A stretch of DNA of 31,575 bases from JANRIC01 sp033765345 (GCA_033765345.1 JANRIC010000042.1:1-31575), one strand, 5' to 3'; positions 7,763 through 16,925 are shown, counted from the stretch's first letter. Notes: generated by a model from the sequence alone, not told the origin. Numbers and translations: made by a program.

Positions 7763-8155
7763 ATGGCTTCAATTTTTACAAAAATAGTCCGAGGAGAAAT
7801 TCCTGCCTATAAAATAGCTGAAAACGAAAACTTTCTAGCTTTTTTAGATATTTTCCCAGTAGTCAAGGGGCATACCCTGGTTATTCCGAAACAAGAAGTA
7901 GATTATATTTTTGATTTGGAAGATCAAATACTGTCTGATTTACACCTCTTTAGCAAGCAAGTAGCCAAAGCTTTAAAAGCTAGCCTCGGTTGCCAAAGAA
8001 TCAGTGTCATTGTTGCAGGCTTTGAAGTGCCTCATGCGCACATCCACCTAATCCCTAGTAATAGCATGGAGGATCTTAGTTTTTCACACAAACTAAAACT
8101 TGCTCCTGAGGAGTTTGTTATCCTGGCTGAACAAATACGCACGCATTGGGTCTAG
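7763..8155 (+). CDS. HIT family nucleotide-binding hydrolase
   Basis: 130 residues, full length for the HIT fold. The histidine triad is visible as PHAHIHLIPSN near residues 92-102; the middle His is the nucleophile in this family. The N-terminus (FTKIVRGEIPAYKIAENENFLAFLDIFP) fits the Hint/HinT branch, which hydrolyses adenosine phosphoramidates and related dinucleotides. In Bacteroidota this gene often follows greA, as here. The C-terminus lacks the Trp-Gly motif of classic HinT, so the exact substrate is open. Confidence 0.9.
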   Translation: MASIFTKIVRGEIPAYKIAENENFLAFLDIFPVVKGHTLVIPKQEVDYIFDLEDQILSDLHLFSKQVAKALKASLGCQRISVIVAGFEVPHAHIHLIPSNSMEDLSFSHKLKLAPEEFVILAEQIRTHWV

Positions 8156-8190
8156 TACTTATACTCAAACCAAAGGTGCTTTTCATTGAC

Positions 8191-8973
8191 CTAAGCAGAT
8201 GCCTGTGCGGCAATCAAATGAGTCAGGTATACAAAATCTGCCACCGAGAGTTCTTCTGCCCTTTGATTCAGCATCTGGTTTTGCTTGATTTCCTCACTCA
8301 ATTGAAAAGGTTTTAAAGAGTTTCGCAGTGTTTTCCGGCGATTGTTAAATCCTTGTTTGACAATCCGCCGGAATAGTTTCTCATCACAATCCAAAGCCAG
8401 GGTATCATTTCTGCGAAGCACCAAAACGCCTGATTGAACTTTGGGCGGAGGATCGAATACATCAGGTGGCACCGTAAACCGATACTCGATCGTAAAATAA
8501 GCCTGTAAAAACACACTCAAAATACCATAGGCTTTGTTTTTTGGAGGAGAAGCGATTCTTTCGGCTACTTCTTTCTGAAGCATACATACTACCTCTTTGA
8601 TTTGGTGGCGATAGTCCAAGATTCTAAAAAGAATTTGCGAAGAAATATTATAAGGGAAATTACCAATGATGCCCAGCGGTTCGTCTCCAAAATGAGGGCG
8701 AATGTCCATTTCCAAAAAATTGCCTTCTATCAAGCGATCTCCAAAATCAGGATAAGCCTTCCGAAGAAAACCAATGGATTCAGAATCTACATCAATGGCA
8801 TAAGTTTCAAACGAAGTATTTTTTAGCAGAAATCCTGTCAGTACACCCGTACCCGGTCCGATCTCAAGCACTCGATTATAATCACCATGCAGACTAAGCA
8901 AGTGCGTAATTTTCTCGGCAATATGCTTGTCTTTGAGAAAGTGTTGCCCTAAATGTTTTTTGGGTTTAACCAT
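8191..8973 (-). CDS. rsmA: 16S rRNA dimethyladenosine transferase KsgA/RsmA
   Basis: 260 residues from ATG at 8973; an upstream in-frame ATG at 9066 would add 31 residues unlike the family. It dimethylates two adjacent adenines near the 3' end of 16S rRNA during 30S assembly, using SAM. Motifs in order: KKHLGQHFL at the start, the SAM-binding LEIGPGTGVLT near 38-48, and the catalytic GNFPYNISSQ near 110. The C-terminal domain has NNRRKTLRNSLK, which contacts rRNA. It is convergent with the HIT gene and divergent from pepA. Confidence 0.96.
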   Translation of the reverse strand: MVKPKKHLGQHFLKDKHIAEKITHLLSLHGDYNRVLEIGPGTGVLTGFLLKNTSFETYAIDVDSESIGFLRKAYPDFGDRLIEGNFLEMDIRPHFGDEPLGIIGNFPYNISSQILFRILDYRHQIKEVVCMLQKEVAERIASPPKNKAYGILSVFLQAYFTIEYRFTVPPDVFDPPPKVQSGVLVLRRNDTLALDCDEKLFRRIVKQGFNNRRKTLRNSLKPFQLSEEIKQNQMLNQRAEELSVADFVYLTHLIAAQASA

Positions 8974-9064
8974 TTTATGTGCAAATGAAATACTTATCCG
9001 ACAGGTATTTTTATTTTTTATCGATAAAATTATAACTTGCATGTTCAAATAAAAAAATATCGTC

Positions 9065-10507
9065 ATGGTTTTAATTCAAAATCAGGAAATCCTATCATTC
9101 TCCAACCAAATATTGTTGGGTGCAAATCCCGAAGATTTGTCTTTATTGACTCTTTCTGAAAAGGAAATTGCATACATCAATCAAAAGATTAGTCAAAAAA
9201 TTAACCTCATTCACCTCAACCGACTGGATACCCATATTTTTATAGTCTGGGAAGACCTTCAAAACAAAGAGGCTTATAAAATCCAAGAAAATTACCGAAG
9301 TAGAGCCTTTGAAACATTTCAACTCCTGGAAAAGGAAAGAATTGAAAATATACAGCTTATTTCCACTGAAGAAAATTCAGGCTTTTTACTCGATTTTACG
9401 GAGGGGCTTTTGTTAAGCACTTATAAATTTCTAAAATATAAAACCGAAAAACCCAAATCCGAACTCAAAGAAATCGGTGTGTTTGCTCCCGGAATTACAC
9501 AAAATAGACTCGATGAACTATTTAACCTCATCCAGGGAAACTTCCAGTGTCGAAATCTGGTCAACGAACCTGTACTTTATCTGACCGCTGAAAAACTATC
9601 CGAAGAAATCGAGGGACTGGGCAAAGAAGCTGGTTTTAACGTAGAAGTGTTCCACAAAGCCAAAATTGAGAGCCTGGGAATGGTGGGTTTGCTTACCGTG
9701 AACAAAGGCAGTGTAGACCCGCCTACATTTACCGTACTGGAATACAAACCCGAAAATGCTGCCCCCGGCAAAACCTTTGTATTGGTAGGCAAAGGGGTGG
9801 TATTTGATACCGGAGGTTTATCCCTAAAACCCACTCCGGCTTCTATGGATTTTATGAAATGTGATATGGCAGGTGGAGCAGCCGTGGCAGGCACCATCTA
9901 TGCCCTGGCCAAAAATAAAGTCCCTCTGCACGTAGTTGGACTAATCCCGGCCACAGACAATCGCCCTGGAGGCAATGCCATCACCCCTTGTGATGTAATC
10001 ACGATGATGAATGGTAAAACCGTAGAAATTCTCAATACAGATGCTGAAGGGAGGCTTATCTTGGCTGATGCCCTTCTGTATGCCAAACGCTACCACCCTA
10101 CCCTGGTGATTGACTTGGCCACCCTTACCGGTGCAGCAGCTATGGCCATTGGTAAAGAAGCGATGGTGATGATGGGTACTGCTTCCGAAGCCTTTAAAAT
10201 GGAGCTGCGCCAAAGTGGAGCATATACGCACGAGCGGCTCGTAGAATTTCCGCTTTGGGAAGAATATGCCGAGCAGCTCAAATCTGATATTGCCGATATC
10301 AGTAATATCGGTAAACTCAATGCAGGAGCTATCACAGCTGGTAAATTCCTCGAGTATTTTACGGATTATCCTTGGATTCATTTGGATATCGCCGGAACTG
10401 CCTTTCTAAATACGGCGGATAAATATCGCGGGCCACAAGGAACAGGCTCCGGGGTACGATGTCTTTACCATTTTCTAAAAAAACAGGTGAATTCTTCTGC
10501 CGAGTGA
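9065..10507 (+). CDS. pepA: Cytosolic leucyl aminopeptidase, M17 family
   Basis: 480 residues, normal for bacterial M17 enzymes. It removes N-terminal amino acids and uses two metal ions; it usually forms hexamers. The N-terminal domain (about 1-165) is variable. The catalytic domain shows VGKGVVFDTGGLSLKP, MKCDMAGGAAVAG and the signature NTDAEGRLILADAL, which hold the metal-binding Asp/Glu, the Lys and the Arg of the active site. The start codon at 9065 is 91 bp from the ksgA start on the other strand, so both promoters share that space. PdxA follows after 61 bp. Confidence 0.94.
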   Translation: MVLIQNQEILSFSNQILLGANPEDLSLLTLSEKEIAYINQKISQKINLIHLNRLDTHIFIVWEDLQNKEAYKIQENYRSRAFETFQLLEKERIENIQLISTEENSGFLLDFTEGLLLSTYKFLKYKTEKPKSELKEIGVFAPGITQNRLDELFNLIQGNFQCRNLVNEPVLYLTAEKLSEEIEGLGKEAGFNVEVFHKAKIESLGMVGLLTVNKGSVDPPTFTVLEYKPENAAPGKTFVLVGKGVVFDTGGLSLKPTPASMDFMKCDMAGGAAVAGTIYALAKNKVPLHVVGLIPATDNRPGGNAITPCDVITMMNGKTVEILNTDAEGRLILADALLYAKRYHPTLVIDLATLTGAAAMAIGKEAMVMMGTASEAFKMELRQSGAYTHERLVEFPLWEEYAEQLKSDIADISNIGKLNAGAITAGKFLEYFTDYPWIHLDIAGTAFLNTADKYRGPQGTGSGVRCLYHFLKKQVNSSAE

Positions 10508-10568
10508 TTTTTATTTCTACAATCAATGTACTAATTTATCGTTAAAATTCAATTATTATACATTATTA

Positions 10569-11648
10569 ATGAGTGATCAAACAAATCCTATTGATAGTCA
10601 GGAATGGAGACCCGTCATCGGGATTTCTCTGGGTGATTTCAACGGAATAGGCGTTGAAGTAATTCTCAAAACATTGGGCAACCCCCACGTACTTAAAATC
10701 TGTACGCCTGTAATTTATGGATCTATCAAGATAATCTCCAAATACCGAAAACTTCTAAAGCTCAAGGAATGGTACATCCACCAGATCAACAGCATAGATC
10801 AGGTAGCACTCAAGAAACCCAACCTGATTTCTGTGGCTCAAAGCCTCAAATTTGAGGTACAACCCGGTAAAGTAGCCCCAGATGCCGGGCAATTTGCCAT
10901 CGAGTCGCTTGTGGCTGCCACCGAAGACCTTAAAAAAGGAGCTTTGGATGCTATCGTGACCGCACCCATCAGCAAAGCCAATGTTCAATCGGAAGGATTT
11001 CCATACCCTGGGCATACTGAGTTTTTTACAAGTACTTTTGAGGTCGCAGACAGCCTGATGCTCATGGTCTGTGATGACTTAAGAATTGGTGTGGTAACTG
11101 GTCACGTACCCTTGAGTGAAGTCAGTAGCCTGCTAACCCGTGAAAGGCTTGCCAGTAAAACGAATATCCTTTTGAAATCTTTGCAGGATGATTTCGGAAT
11201 ATCAAAACCTAAGATAGCCATATTGGGCTTTAACCCACACGCCGGCGAAGAAGGGCTTTTGGGAGATGAAGAAAACCAAATCATCCGCCCAGTGATCTTG
11301 GATATGAAGAAAAAAGGAGCTTTAATTTACGGACCTTTTCCAGCTGATAGCTTTTTTGGAACTGGAGACTTCAAAAAATTTGACGCTATCCTGGCTATCT
11401 ACCACGATCAGGGTTTGATTCCCTTTAAAACAATGGCTTTCGAGCGAGGGGTCAACTTTACCGCCGGGCTGCCTATTGTACGTACTTCGCCCGACCACGG
11501 CACTGCTTTCGCCATCGCCGGAAAAGACCTGGCTGACGATAGCTCTTTTAGAGAAGCACTCTTTTTGGCGCACGATATAGCCAAACATCGACGCGAAACC
11601 AAACTTTTGCTGGAATCCAAGCTGGAGAGCATCCAGCCGATAGAATAA
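10569..11648 (+). CDS. pdxA: 4-hydroxythreonine-4-phosphate dehydrogenase PdxA
   Basis: 359 residues; the first 12 or so are an extension before GISLGDFNGIGVEVI. PdxA oxidises 4-phosphohydroxy-L-threonine in the DXP-dependent route to pyridoxal phosphate. Metal-binding histidines are in PGHTEFF, NPHAGEEGLLGDEE and YHDQGLIPFK, and SPDHGTAF near the C-terminus completes the site. The partner PdxJ is not in the window. It is 107 bp before the yceD-like gene, which has its own likely -7 box. Confidence 0.95.
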   Translation: MSDQTNPIDSQEWRPVIGISLGDFNGIGVEVILKTLGNPHVLKICTPVIYGSIKIISKYRKLLKLKEWYIHQINSIDQVALKKPNLISVAQSLKFEVQPGKVAPDAGQFAIESLVAATEDLKKGALDAIVTAPISKANVQSEGFPYPGHTEFFTSTFEVADSLMLMVCDDLRIGVVTGHVPLSEVSSLLTRERLASKTNILLKSLQDDFGISKPKIAILGFNPHAGEEGLLGDEENQIIRPVILDMKKKGALIYGPFPADSFFGTGDFKKFDAILAIYHDQGLIPFKTMAFERGVNFTAGLPIVRTSPDHGTAFAIAGKDLADDSSFREALFLAHDIAKHRRETKLLLESKLESIQPIE

Positions 11649-11719
11649 ATTGTGCAAAGCAATCCATGATTTGGTTTTAAAAATCAAGTAAATCTTAGCA
11701 TAAATTGAAAATATCTCAC

Positions 11720-11727
11720 TACATTTG
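11720..11727 (+). promoter_or_regulatory. Candidate -7 element before the yceD-rpmF-plsX-fabH genes
   Basis: TACATTTG is a perfect TAnnTTTG match 29 bp before the start codon. The -33 box is poor: TTAG at 11695-11698 with a 21-bp spacer is the closest. Confidence 0.4.
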
Positions 11728-11755
11728 CACTCAATTTTAAAATCGAACAGGATCC

Positions 11756-12307
11756 TTGGATAAACTAGAAGACTATTCCATTAGTATTGCTAATCTTAAA
11801 AATCAAGAATACCCGTATCAATTTACCATTGACAAAGGTTTTTTTGATCTTTTTGACTATGGGCTTGTGCAGAATGGCGAATTGACCGTTGATCTGAATC
11901 TGATCAAATCAGATACATTGATTCAACTGTTTTTCACTATTCAGGGATATGTGTGGCTGGTGTGTGATCGTAGTCTTGAAGAATTTGAATATCCTTTGTA
12001 TGTTCAGGAAAAATTGATCCTCAAATTTGGAGAAGAAAACGCTCAAATTAGCGAAGAATTAGAGCTGATTTCAAGAAATACACTTGAAATAAATATAGCT
12101 CAATATCTTTACGAATTTATTGGCATTTCAATTCCTATGAAAAAACTGCATCCTCGTTTTCAAACTGAAGAAGATGATTCCGAAAGTGACAGCGTGCTGG
12201 TATACAGCTCCGTAGAAGTTGATCCCAATACATCCGAAGAACTTGAAGATGATCAGAATCAGGAAGTAGATCCTCGTTGGCAGATTTTAAAGAAATTAAA
12301 AAAATAA
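11756..12307 (+). CDS. DUF177 / YceD-like protein upstream of L32
   Basis: 183 residues starting at TTG; a stop codon lies 18 bp upstream in frame and no ATG exists near the N-terminus, so TTG is the only reasonable start. A short CAGGA precedes it. YceD/DUF177 proteins sit before rpmF in most bacteria and affect 23S rRNA accumulation in some; mechanism is unclear. The core has LVQNGELTVDLNLIKSDTL and WLVCDRSLEEFEYPL; the family's second Cys motif is absent, as is common in Bacteroidota. The C-terminal 45 residues are very acidic (EEDDSESD, EELEDDQNQE) and end in a short basic tail. Confidence 0.85.
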   Translation: MDKLEDYSISIANLKNQEYPYQFTIDKGFFDLFDYGLVQNGELTVDLNLIKSDTLIQLFFTIQGYVWLVCDRSLEEFEYPLYVQEKLILKFGEENAQISEELELISRNTLEINIAQYLYEFIGISIPMKKLHPRFQTEEDDSESDSVLVYSSVEVDPNTSEELEDDQNQEVDPRWQILKKLKK

Positions 12308-12338
12308 TTATTGTAGGTTTTATTTAACTTAAAAAACC

Positions 12339-12533
12339 ATGGCGCATCCAAAACGCAAAATTTCGAAAACAAGAAGAGATAAACGTAGAACGCATCACAA
12401 AGCTACTGAAAAAACCATCCAAATCTGTCAGAACACCGGAGAAGCCCATCTTTTTCACCGGGCTTACGTGGTAGAAGGCGATTTGTATTACAAGGGAAAA
12501 AAAATAGTTGAAAATTACACATCTATAGCCTAA
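12339..12533 (+). CDS. rpmF: 50S ribosomal protein L32
   Basis: 64 residues. The N-terminus MAHPKRKISKTRRDKRR is the family signature, followed by HHKATEK and GEAHLFHRAY. Only one Cys remains of the four that bind zinc in the Cys-rich form, so this is the zinc-free type. It lies 31 bp after the yceD-like gene and just before plsX, the conserved order. Confidence 0.97.
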   Translation: MAHPKRKISKTRRDKRRTHHKATEKTIQICQNTGEAHLFHRAYVVEGDLYYKGKKIVENYTSIA

Positions 12534-12582
12534 TTTGCCCCTGGGTTATTTTTGGTATTATTCATCAAACCTTGTAGATAGA

Positions 12583-13515
12583 ATGAAAATTGCATTAGAT
12601 GCTATGGGAGGCGATTTTGCCCCCCTTGCCGTAGTAAATGGAGCTATTCTGGCTGCCTCCGAAGTTGAGCCCAATACCCAAATTATACTTATTGGCCAGG
12701 AAGAAGTGGTAAAACCTCTCTTGGAGCAAAAAGTTAATTTGCCTGATAACCTGGAATTCATGCACGCCCCCGAAGCAATCGGTATGGCTGAACACCCCTT
12801 AAAAGCCTTTACTCAAAAAAAATACTCGAGCATTTCTGTCGGCTACTCTTTATTAAAAGATAAAAAAGTAGAAGCTTTTTGTAGTGCCGGAAATACCGGA
12901 GCTATGCTTATCGGTGCCGTGTATAGTATCAAATTGGAAGGGTTAAGCCGACCCGCTATTATGAGCTATGTACCCAAAACCAAAGGTGGGCACGCTATCA
13001 TGCTCGACGTGGGTGCCAATACAGACTGTAAACCCGAAACTTTGCAACAATTTGGTGAGATAGGCTCTGTTTTCTTTCGTCAACTGTACCAAATCGAGAA
13101 GCCTCGGGTTGCTCTCATTAGTGTTGGGGAAGAAGAAGAAAAAGGCAATTTAGCTTCGCAAACAGCCTACAAATTAATGAAAGAAAATTCCCGAATCAAT
13201 TTTGTGGGAAATATAGAAGGACGTGACCTTTTTAAAGATATTGCCGATGTATATGTCTGCGATGGCTTTGTAGGAAACATCATTATCAAAATGGCAGAAT
13301 CTTATTATGAGATTCTGAAAAAAAAGAATTTTACAGATCCCTTCTTTGATAACTTTAACTTTGAGCTTATCGGCGGTAGCCCTGTGCTTGGTATTGATGG
13401 CACTGTGATCATCGGTCATGGTATTTCAAACCCCCAAGCCATTAAAAGCATGGTGCTTTTAGCCCAAAGAATGGTTAAAGCTGATATTCAATCCAAAATC
13501 AAAGAAGTACTCTAA
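12583..13515 (+). CDS. plsX: Phosphate acyltransferase PlsX
   Basis: 310 residues from the ATG at 12583 (MKIALDAMGGDFAP); an upstream TTG would overlap the end of rpmF and adds a non-family leader. PlsX turns acyl-ACP into acyl-phosphate, the substrate of PlsY in phospholipid synthesis. Motifs: SAGNTGAML, MLDVGANTDCKPE and VCDGFVGNIIIKMAES. It precedes fabH by 27 bp, in one transcription unit. Confidence 0.96.
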   Translation: MKIALDAMGGDFAPLAVVNGAILAASEVEPNTQIILIGQEEVVKPLLEQKVNLPDNLEFMHAPEAIGMAEHPLKAFTQKKYSSISVGYSLLKDKKVEAFCSAGNTGAMLIGAVYSIKLEGLSRPAIMSYVPKTKGGHAIMLDVGANTDCKPETLQQFGEIGSVFFRQLYQIEKPRVALISVGEEEEKGNLASQTAYKLMKENSRINFVGNIEGRDLFKDIADVYVCDGFVGNIIIKMAESYYEILKKKNFTDPFFDNFNFELIGGSPVLGIDGTVIIGHGISNPQAIKSMVLLAQRMVKADIQSKIKEVL

Positions 13516-13542
13516 TTTTATTCCATCTTAATACCCTGGTCA

Positions 13543-14556
13543 ATGAGTAAATTACGTGCGGCAATCACCGGTGTTGGAGGGTATGTACCAGAGTACATTC
13601 TCACAAACGCCGAACTGGAAACCATGATCGATACCACTGATGAATGGATCATCACCCGAACTGGTATCCGGGAACGTAGAATCTTAAAAGGAGAAAATAT
13701 GGGACCTTCCTATATGGGCATCAAGGCTGTGCAGGAATTACTCCAAAAAACTCAAACAGATCCCAAAGATATTGATCTGTTGATCTGCGCTACCACTACC
13801 CCCGATTTTGTTTTCCCAGCTACTGCCAACCTAATTGCTTCTGAAATAGGTGCCAGCCGATCTTTCAGCTATGATATGCAAGCTGCCTGTTCAGGATTTT
13901 TATATGCAATGACTGCCGGATCACAATTCATCGAGACTGGCAAATATAAAAAGGTAGTCGTTGTAGGCTCTGATAAAATGTCAGCAATTATTGATTATAC
14001 AGACCGCGCTACTTGTGTAATCTTCGGTGACGGTGCCGGAGCGGTACTCCTAGAACCCAGCACGGATGAAACTGGGATCATAGATTCTGTATTACAATCC
14101 GATGGTGCGGGTCATATTCACCTTCATCAAAAAGCGGGCGGAAGCCGTAAACCACCTACCCACGAAACCATCAATGCCCGCGAACATTATGTCTATCAGG
14201 AAGGTTCTGCCGTTTTTAAACAAGCCGTAGTGAAAATGGCCGAAGTCTCCGTAGCTGTTATGGAAAGAAACCACTTAAAAGGAGATGATATCGCCTGGCT
14301 TGTACCACACCAGGCCAACAAACGTATCATCGATGCTACCGCCGGAAAAATGGGCTTGGAAGAAGATAAAATTATGCTCAATATCCAACGATATGGCAAT
14401 ACCACCAACGGCACACTCCCCCTCTGCCTCTGGGATTATGAAAAACAACTCAAAAAAGGTGATAAGTTGATTTTTGCAGCATTCGGCGGAGGATTTACCT
14501 GGGGTGCTTTGTATGCTATATGGTCTTATGATGGAACAGCTATAGGTAAATCTTAA
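13543..14556 (+). CDS. fabH: 3-oxoacyl-ACP synthase III (FabH)
   Basis: 337 residues. FabH condenses acetyl-CoA or branched acyl-CoA with malonyl-ACP to start type II fatty acid synthesis. The triad is visible: Cys116 in QAACSGFLYA, His256 in PHQANKRI and Asn286 in YGNTTNGT. FAAFGGGFTWGALYA near the end is typical. Whether it prefers branched primers cannot be told from sequence. It is followed by a 125-bp gap with a nested hairpin and then accB. Confidence 0.96.
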   Translation: MSKLRAAITGVGGYVPEYILTNAELETMIDTTDEWIITRTGIRERRILKGENMGPSYMGIKAVQELLQKTQTDPKDIDLLICATTTPDFVFPATANLIASEIGASRSFSYDMQAACSGFLYAMTAGSQFIETGKYKKVVVVGSDKMSAIIDYTDRATCVIFGDGAGAVLLEPSTDETGIIDSVLQSDGAGHIHLHQKAGGSRKPPTHETINAREHYVYQEGSAVFKQAVVKMAEVSVAVMERNHLKGDDIAWLVPHQANKRIIDATAGKMGLEEDKIMLNIQRYGNTTNGTLPLCLWDYEKQLKKGDKLIFAAFGGGFTWGALYAIWSYDGTAIGKS

Positions 14557-14562
14557 AAAATA

Positions 14563-14618
14563 GTGTCTAAAATAATCCTCCCGCTTTTAGAATGAGGATT
14601 TTTCGGTTGATTAGACAC
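14563..14618 (+). repeat. Nested inverted repeat between fabH and accB
   Basis: Outer arms gtgtctaa (14563-14570) and ttagacac (14611-14618) enclose inner arms aatcctc (14574-14580) and gaggatt (14594-14600). Both pair perfectly. TTT follows the inner stem (14601-14603), which gives a weak terminator look, but the outer stem is not followed by T. It may reduce read-through, or protect or process the fabH message. Confidence 0.5.
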
Positions 14619-14681
14619 ACGCCCAATAAAGAACAGCCCAAAACAAGCTCCCAAACAATGTTTACTACATTTTAAATTACT

Positions 14682-15188
14682 ATGAAAGCAACAGAAATTC
14701 AAGAGCTAATAGACTTTATTGCAAAATCAGGATTGGATGAAGTTAATATTGAAACGGATAGCTTCAAGCTGACCGTCAAACGCAACAACATAATTGTAAA
14801 AACCGAACAGGTAGCCGCTCAAAATACAATGACTGCGCTACCGATGCTCCCTAAGCAAGATGCAGACTACTCTGCCAAGAATAACTCAGCAAGCAATCCG
14901 AATAATTCTCAAACTAACCTTGCTGCTACAAATACCGAGAAAAAACTGATTCCTGTTAAGTCGCCCATGATCGGGACATTCTACAGATCTGCCAATCCAG
15001 ACTCACCTGTGTTTGTGAATGTAGGTGATGAGATCAAGGTAGGTCAGGTAGTTGGCATTATTGAAGCCATGAAGTTATTCAATGAAATAGAATCGGAGAT
15101 CAGCGGCAAAATCGTCAAAGTGTTGGTAGATAATGCATCTCCGGTAGAATATGACCAACCTTTATTTTTGGTAGAACCGAATTCCTAA
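14682..15188 (+). CDS. accB: Biotin carboxyl carrier protein of acetyl-CoA carboxylase
   Basis: 168 residues. The C-terminal lipoyl/biotinyl domain (about 88-168) contains IIEAMKLFNEIE; Lys131 should carry biotin. The N-terminal helix (MKATEIQELIDFIAKSG) and the Asn/Ser/Ala-rich linker between are usual for AccB. It works with AccC, the next gene, to carboxylate biotin; the AccA and AccD carboxyltransferase is elsewhere. Confidence 0.96.
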   Translation: MKATEIQELIDFIAKSGLDEVNIETDSFKLTVKRNNIIVKTEQVAAQNTMTALPMLPKQDADYSAKNNSASNPNNSQTNLAATNTEKKLIPVKSPMIGTFYRSANPDSPVFVNVGDEIKVGQVVGIIEAMKLFNEIESEISGKIVKVLVDNASPVEYDQPLFLVEPNS

Positions 15189-15264
15189 TTTTTCACAAGG
15201 ATGTCAAACCAATACCTTGATCAAGAGTTTTTGGCTTGACCTCAAACGCTTAGAAATCAACTGT

Positions 15265-16608
15265 ATGTTTAAAAAAATATTGATTGCCAATCGAGGTGAG
15301 ATTGCGCTACGCATCATTCGCACCTGTCGTGAAATGGGTATTAAAACTGTGGCTGTTTATTCTACAGCGGATCGTGAAAGTCTTCACGTGCGTTTTGCAG
15401 ATGAAGCCGTGTGTATCGGTAAACCAGCCAGCAAAGATTCCTACTTAAAAATACCTCATCTAATCGCCGCTGCCGAAATTACCAATGCAGATGCCATCCA
15501 TCCAGGCTATGGATTTCTTTCCGAAAACGCCACTTTTTCTAGGATTTGCTCCGAGAATAACATCAAATTCATCGGTTCACTCCCAGAAATGATTGAAACT
15601 ATGGGCGATAAATCTACTGCCAAAGATACTATGAAAAAAGCTGGCGTGCCTATTATCCCAGGCTCAGAAGGTTTGTTAAATTCTTTGGAAGAAGGGAAAA
15701 AAATTGCCAAAGAAATCGGCTACCCAGTCATTATTAAAGCGACTGCCGGAGGAGGTGGAAGAGGTATGCGTATTATCCATACTGAAGATGCCTTCGAAAT
15801 CGCCTGGAATTCTGCCCGCCAGGAAGCAGAAGCAGCCTTCGGAAACAATGGCGTTTATCTGGAAAAATTTGTAGAAGAACCCCGCCATATAGAAATCCAA
15901 ATCGCCGGAGATCAGTACGGCAATGTCTGCCACCTCTCTGAGAGGGATTGCTCCATTCAGCGTCGCCACCAAAAACTCCTTGAAGAAACCCCTTCTCCCA
16001 TTATGACCCCCGAACTACGGGAAAAAATGGGTGCTGCGGCCATCAAAGCCGCCAAATCTATCAATTATGAAGGCGTAGGTACTGTAGAATTCTTGGTAGA
16101 TAAACACCTGAATTTTTATTTTATGGAAATGAATACCCGTATTCAGGTAGAGCACCCAGTGACAGAGGAAGTTACAAATTTTGACTTGATCAAGGAACAA
16201 ATCAAAATCGCAGCCGGAATCCCGATTAGTGGTCAGAATTATACGCCTAATAAACACGCCATCGAGTGTAGAATCAATGCTGAAGATCCTGCCCGGGATT
16301 TTCGCCCTTCTCCGGGTAAAATTACCAATTTGCATATCCCCGGCGGGCATGGCGTACGAATCGATAGCCACATTTACTCAGGTTATGTCATTCCACCAAA
16401 TTATGATTCTATGGTAGCCAAGTTGATTGTAAGTGCGCCTACCCGCGAAGAAGCCATCATTCGAATGAAAAGAGCCTTACAAGAATTTGTGATTGAGGGT
16501 GTTAAAACGACCATTCCCTTTCATATCAAACTGATGGATGACGAACGCTTTAAAAGCGGATATTTTACCACCGCTTTTATGAATGATTTTGATACTTCTG
16601 ATCTTTGA
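15265..16608 (+). CDS. accC: Biotin carboxylase subunit of acetyl-CoA carboxylase
   Basis: 447 residues from the ATG at 15265 (MFKKILIANRGEIALRI), the normal length; an upstream ATT/ATG-like frame extension to 15217 is not family sequence. AccC uses ATP and bicarbonate to carboxylate biotin on AccB. ATP-grasp motifs: KATAGGGGRGMR glycine loop, HIEIQIAGDQYGN, EMNTRIQVEHPVTEE (metal-binding Glu and catalytic Arg). The domain order biotin carboxylase N, ATP-grasp, C is complete. A minisatellite array follows the stop. Confidence 0.97.
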   Translation: MFKKILIANRGEIALRIIRTCREMGIKTVAVYSTADRESLHVRFADEAVCIGKPASKDSYLKIPHLIAAAEITNADAIHPGYGFLSENATFSRICSENNIKFIGSLPEMIETMGDKSTAKDTMKKAGVPIIPGSEGLLNSLEEGKKIAKEIGYPVIIKATAGGGGRGMRIIHTEDAFEIAWNSARQEAEAAFGNNGVYLEKFVEEPRHIEIQIAGDQYGNVCHLSERDCSIQRRHQKLLEETPSPIMTPELREKMGAAAIKAAKSINYEGVGTVEFLVDKHLNFYFMEMNTRIQVEHPVTEEVTNFDLIKEQIKIAAGIPISGQNYTPNKHAIECRINAEDPARDFRPSPGKITNLHIPGGHGVRIDSHIYSGYVIPPNYDSMVAKLIVSAPTREEAIIRMKRALQEFVIEGVKTTIPFHIKLMDDERFKSGYFTTAFMNDFDTSDL

Positions 16609-16645
16609 AAATGAAGTATCGGAAGCTAAAAGTCGGGTGTCGGGT

Positions 16646-16921
16646 TTATGAATTTCTTCAAAACCCCTCACCTGACAGTTTGAAGCTTCTGAATTTTTCA
16701 AAAAGCCCAAACCCAACTGCGTGGCGGTTCTGAATTTTTCAAAAAGCCCAAACCCAACTGCGTGGCGGTTCTGAATTTTTCAAAAAGCCCAAACCCAACT
16801 GCGAGGCGATTCTGAATTTTTCAAAAAGCCCAAACCCAACTGCGAGGCGATTCTGAATTTTTCAAAAAGCCCAAACTCAACTGCGAGGAGGTTCTAAATT
16901 TTTCAAAAAGCCCAAACCCAA
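16646..16921. repeat. 41-bp tandem repeat array (minisatellite)
   Basis: Five full 41-bp units begin at 16687, 16728, 16769, 16810 and 16851, a sixth partial unit (30 bp) at 16892, and a diverged unit at 16646-16686 precedes them. Units share tctgaatttttcaaaaagcc and cccaaacccaactgcg. Units 1 and 2 are identical, units 3 and 4 are identical, and unit 5 has a few changes, which points to duplication of whole units. The period is not a multiple of three, so it is not coding. Each unit has ttttt-c-aaaaa, a small palindrome. The array fills the gap between the accC stop and the stop of the convergent EAD-like gene, ending 4 bp from it. Confidence 0.95.
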
Positions 16922-16925
16922 CACC

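Noticed and set aside
9577..10381. Several open frames on the minus strand within pepA
   Set aside because: They overlap the conserved M17 catalytic domain fully and overlap one another; shadows of coding sequence.
12535..12582. Longer N-terminus for PlsX
   Set aside because: It would start at a TTG directly after the rpmF stop, and the added residues are not family sequence; the ATG at 12583 gives the conserved MKIALDAMGGD.
16646..16921. CRISPR array
   Set aside because: The copies are contiguous with no unique spacers, the unit is 41 bp including all sequence, and no cas genes are nearby.
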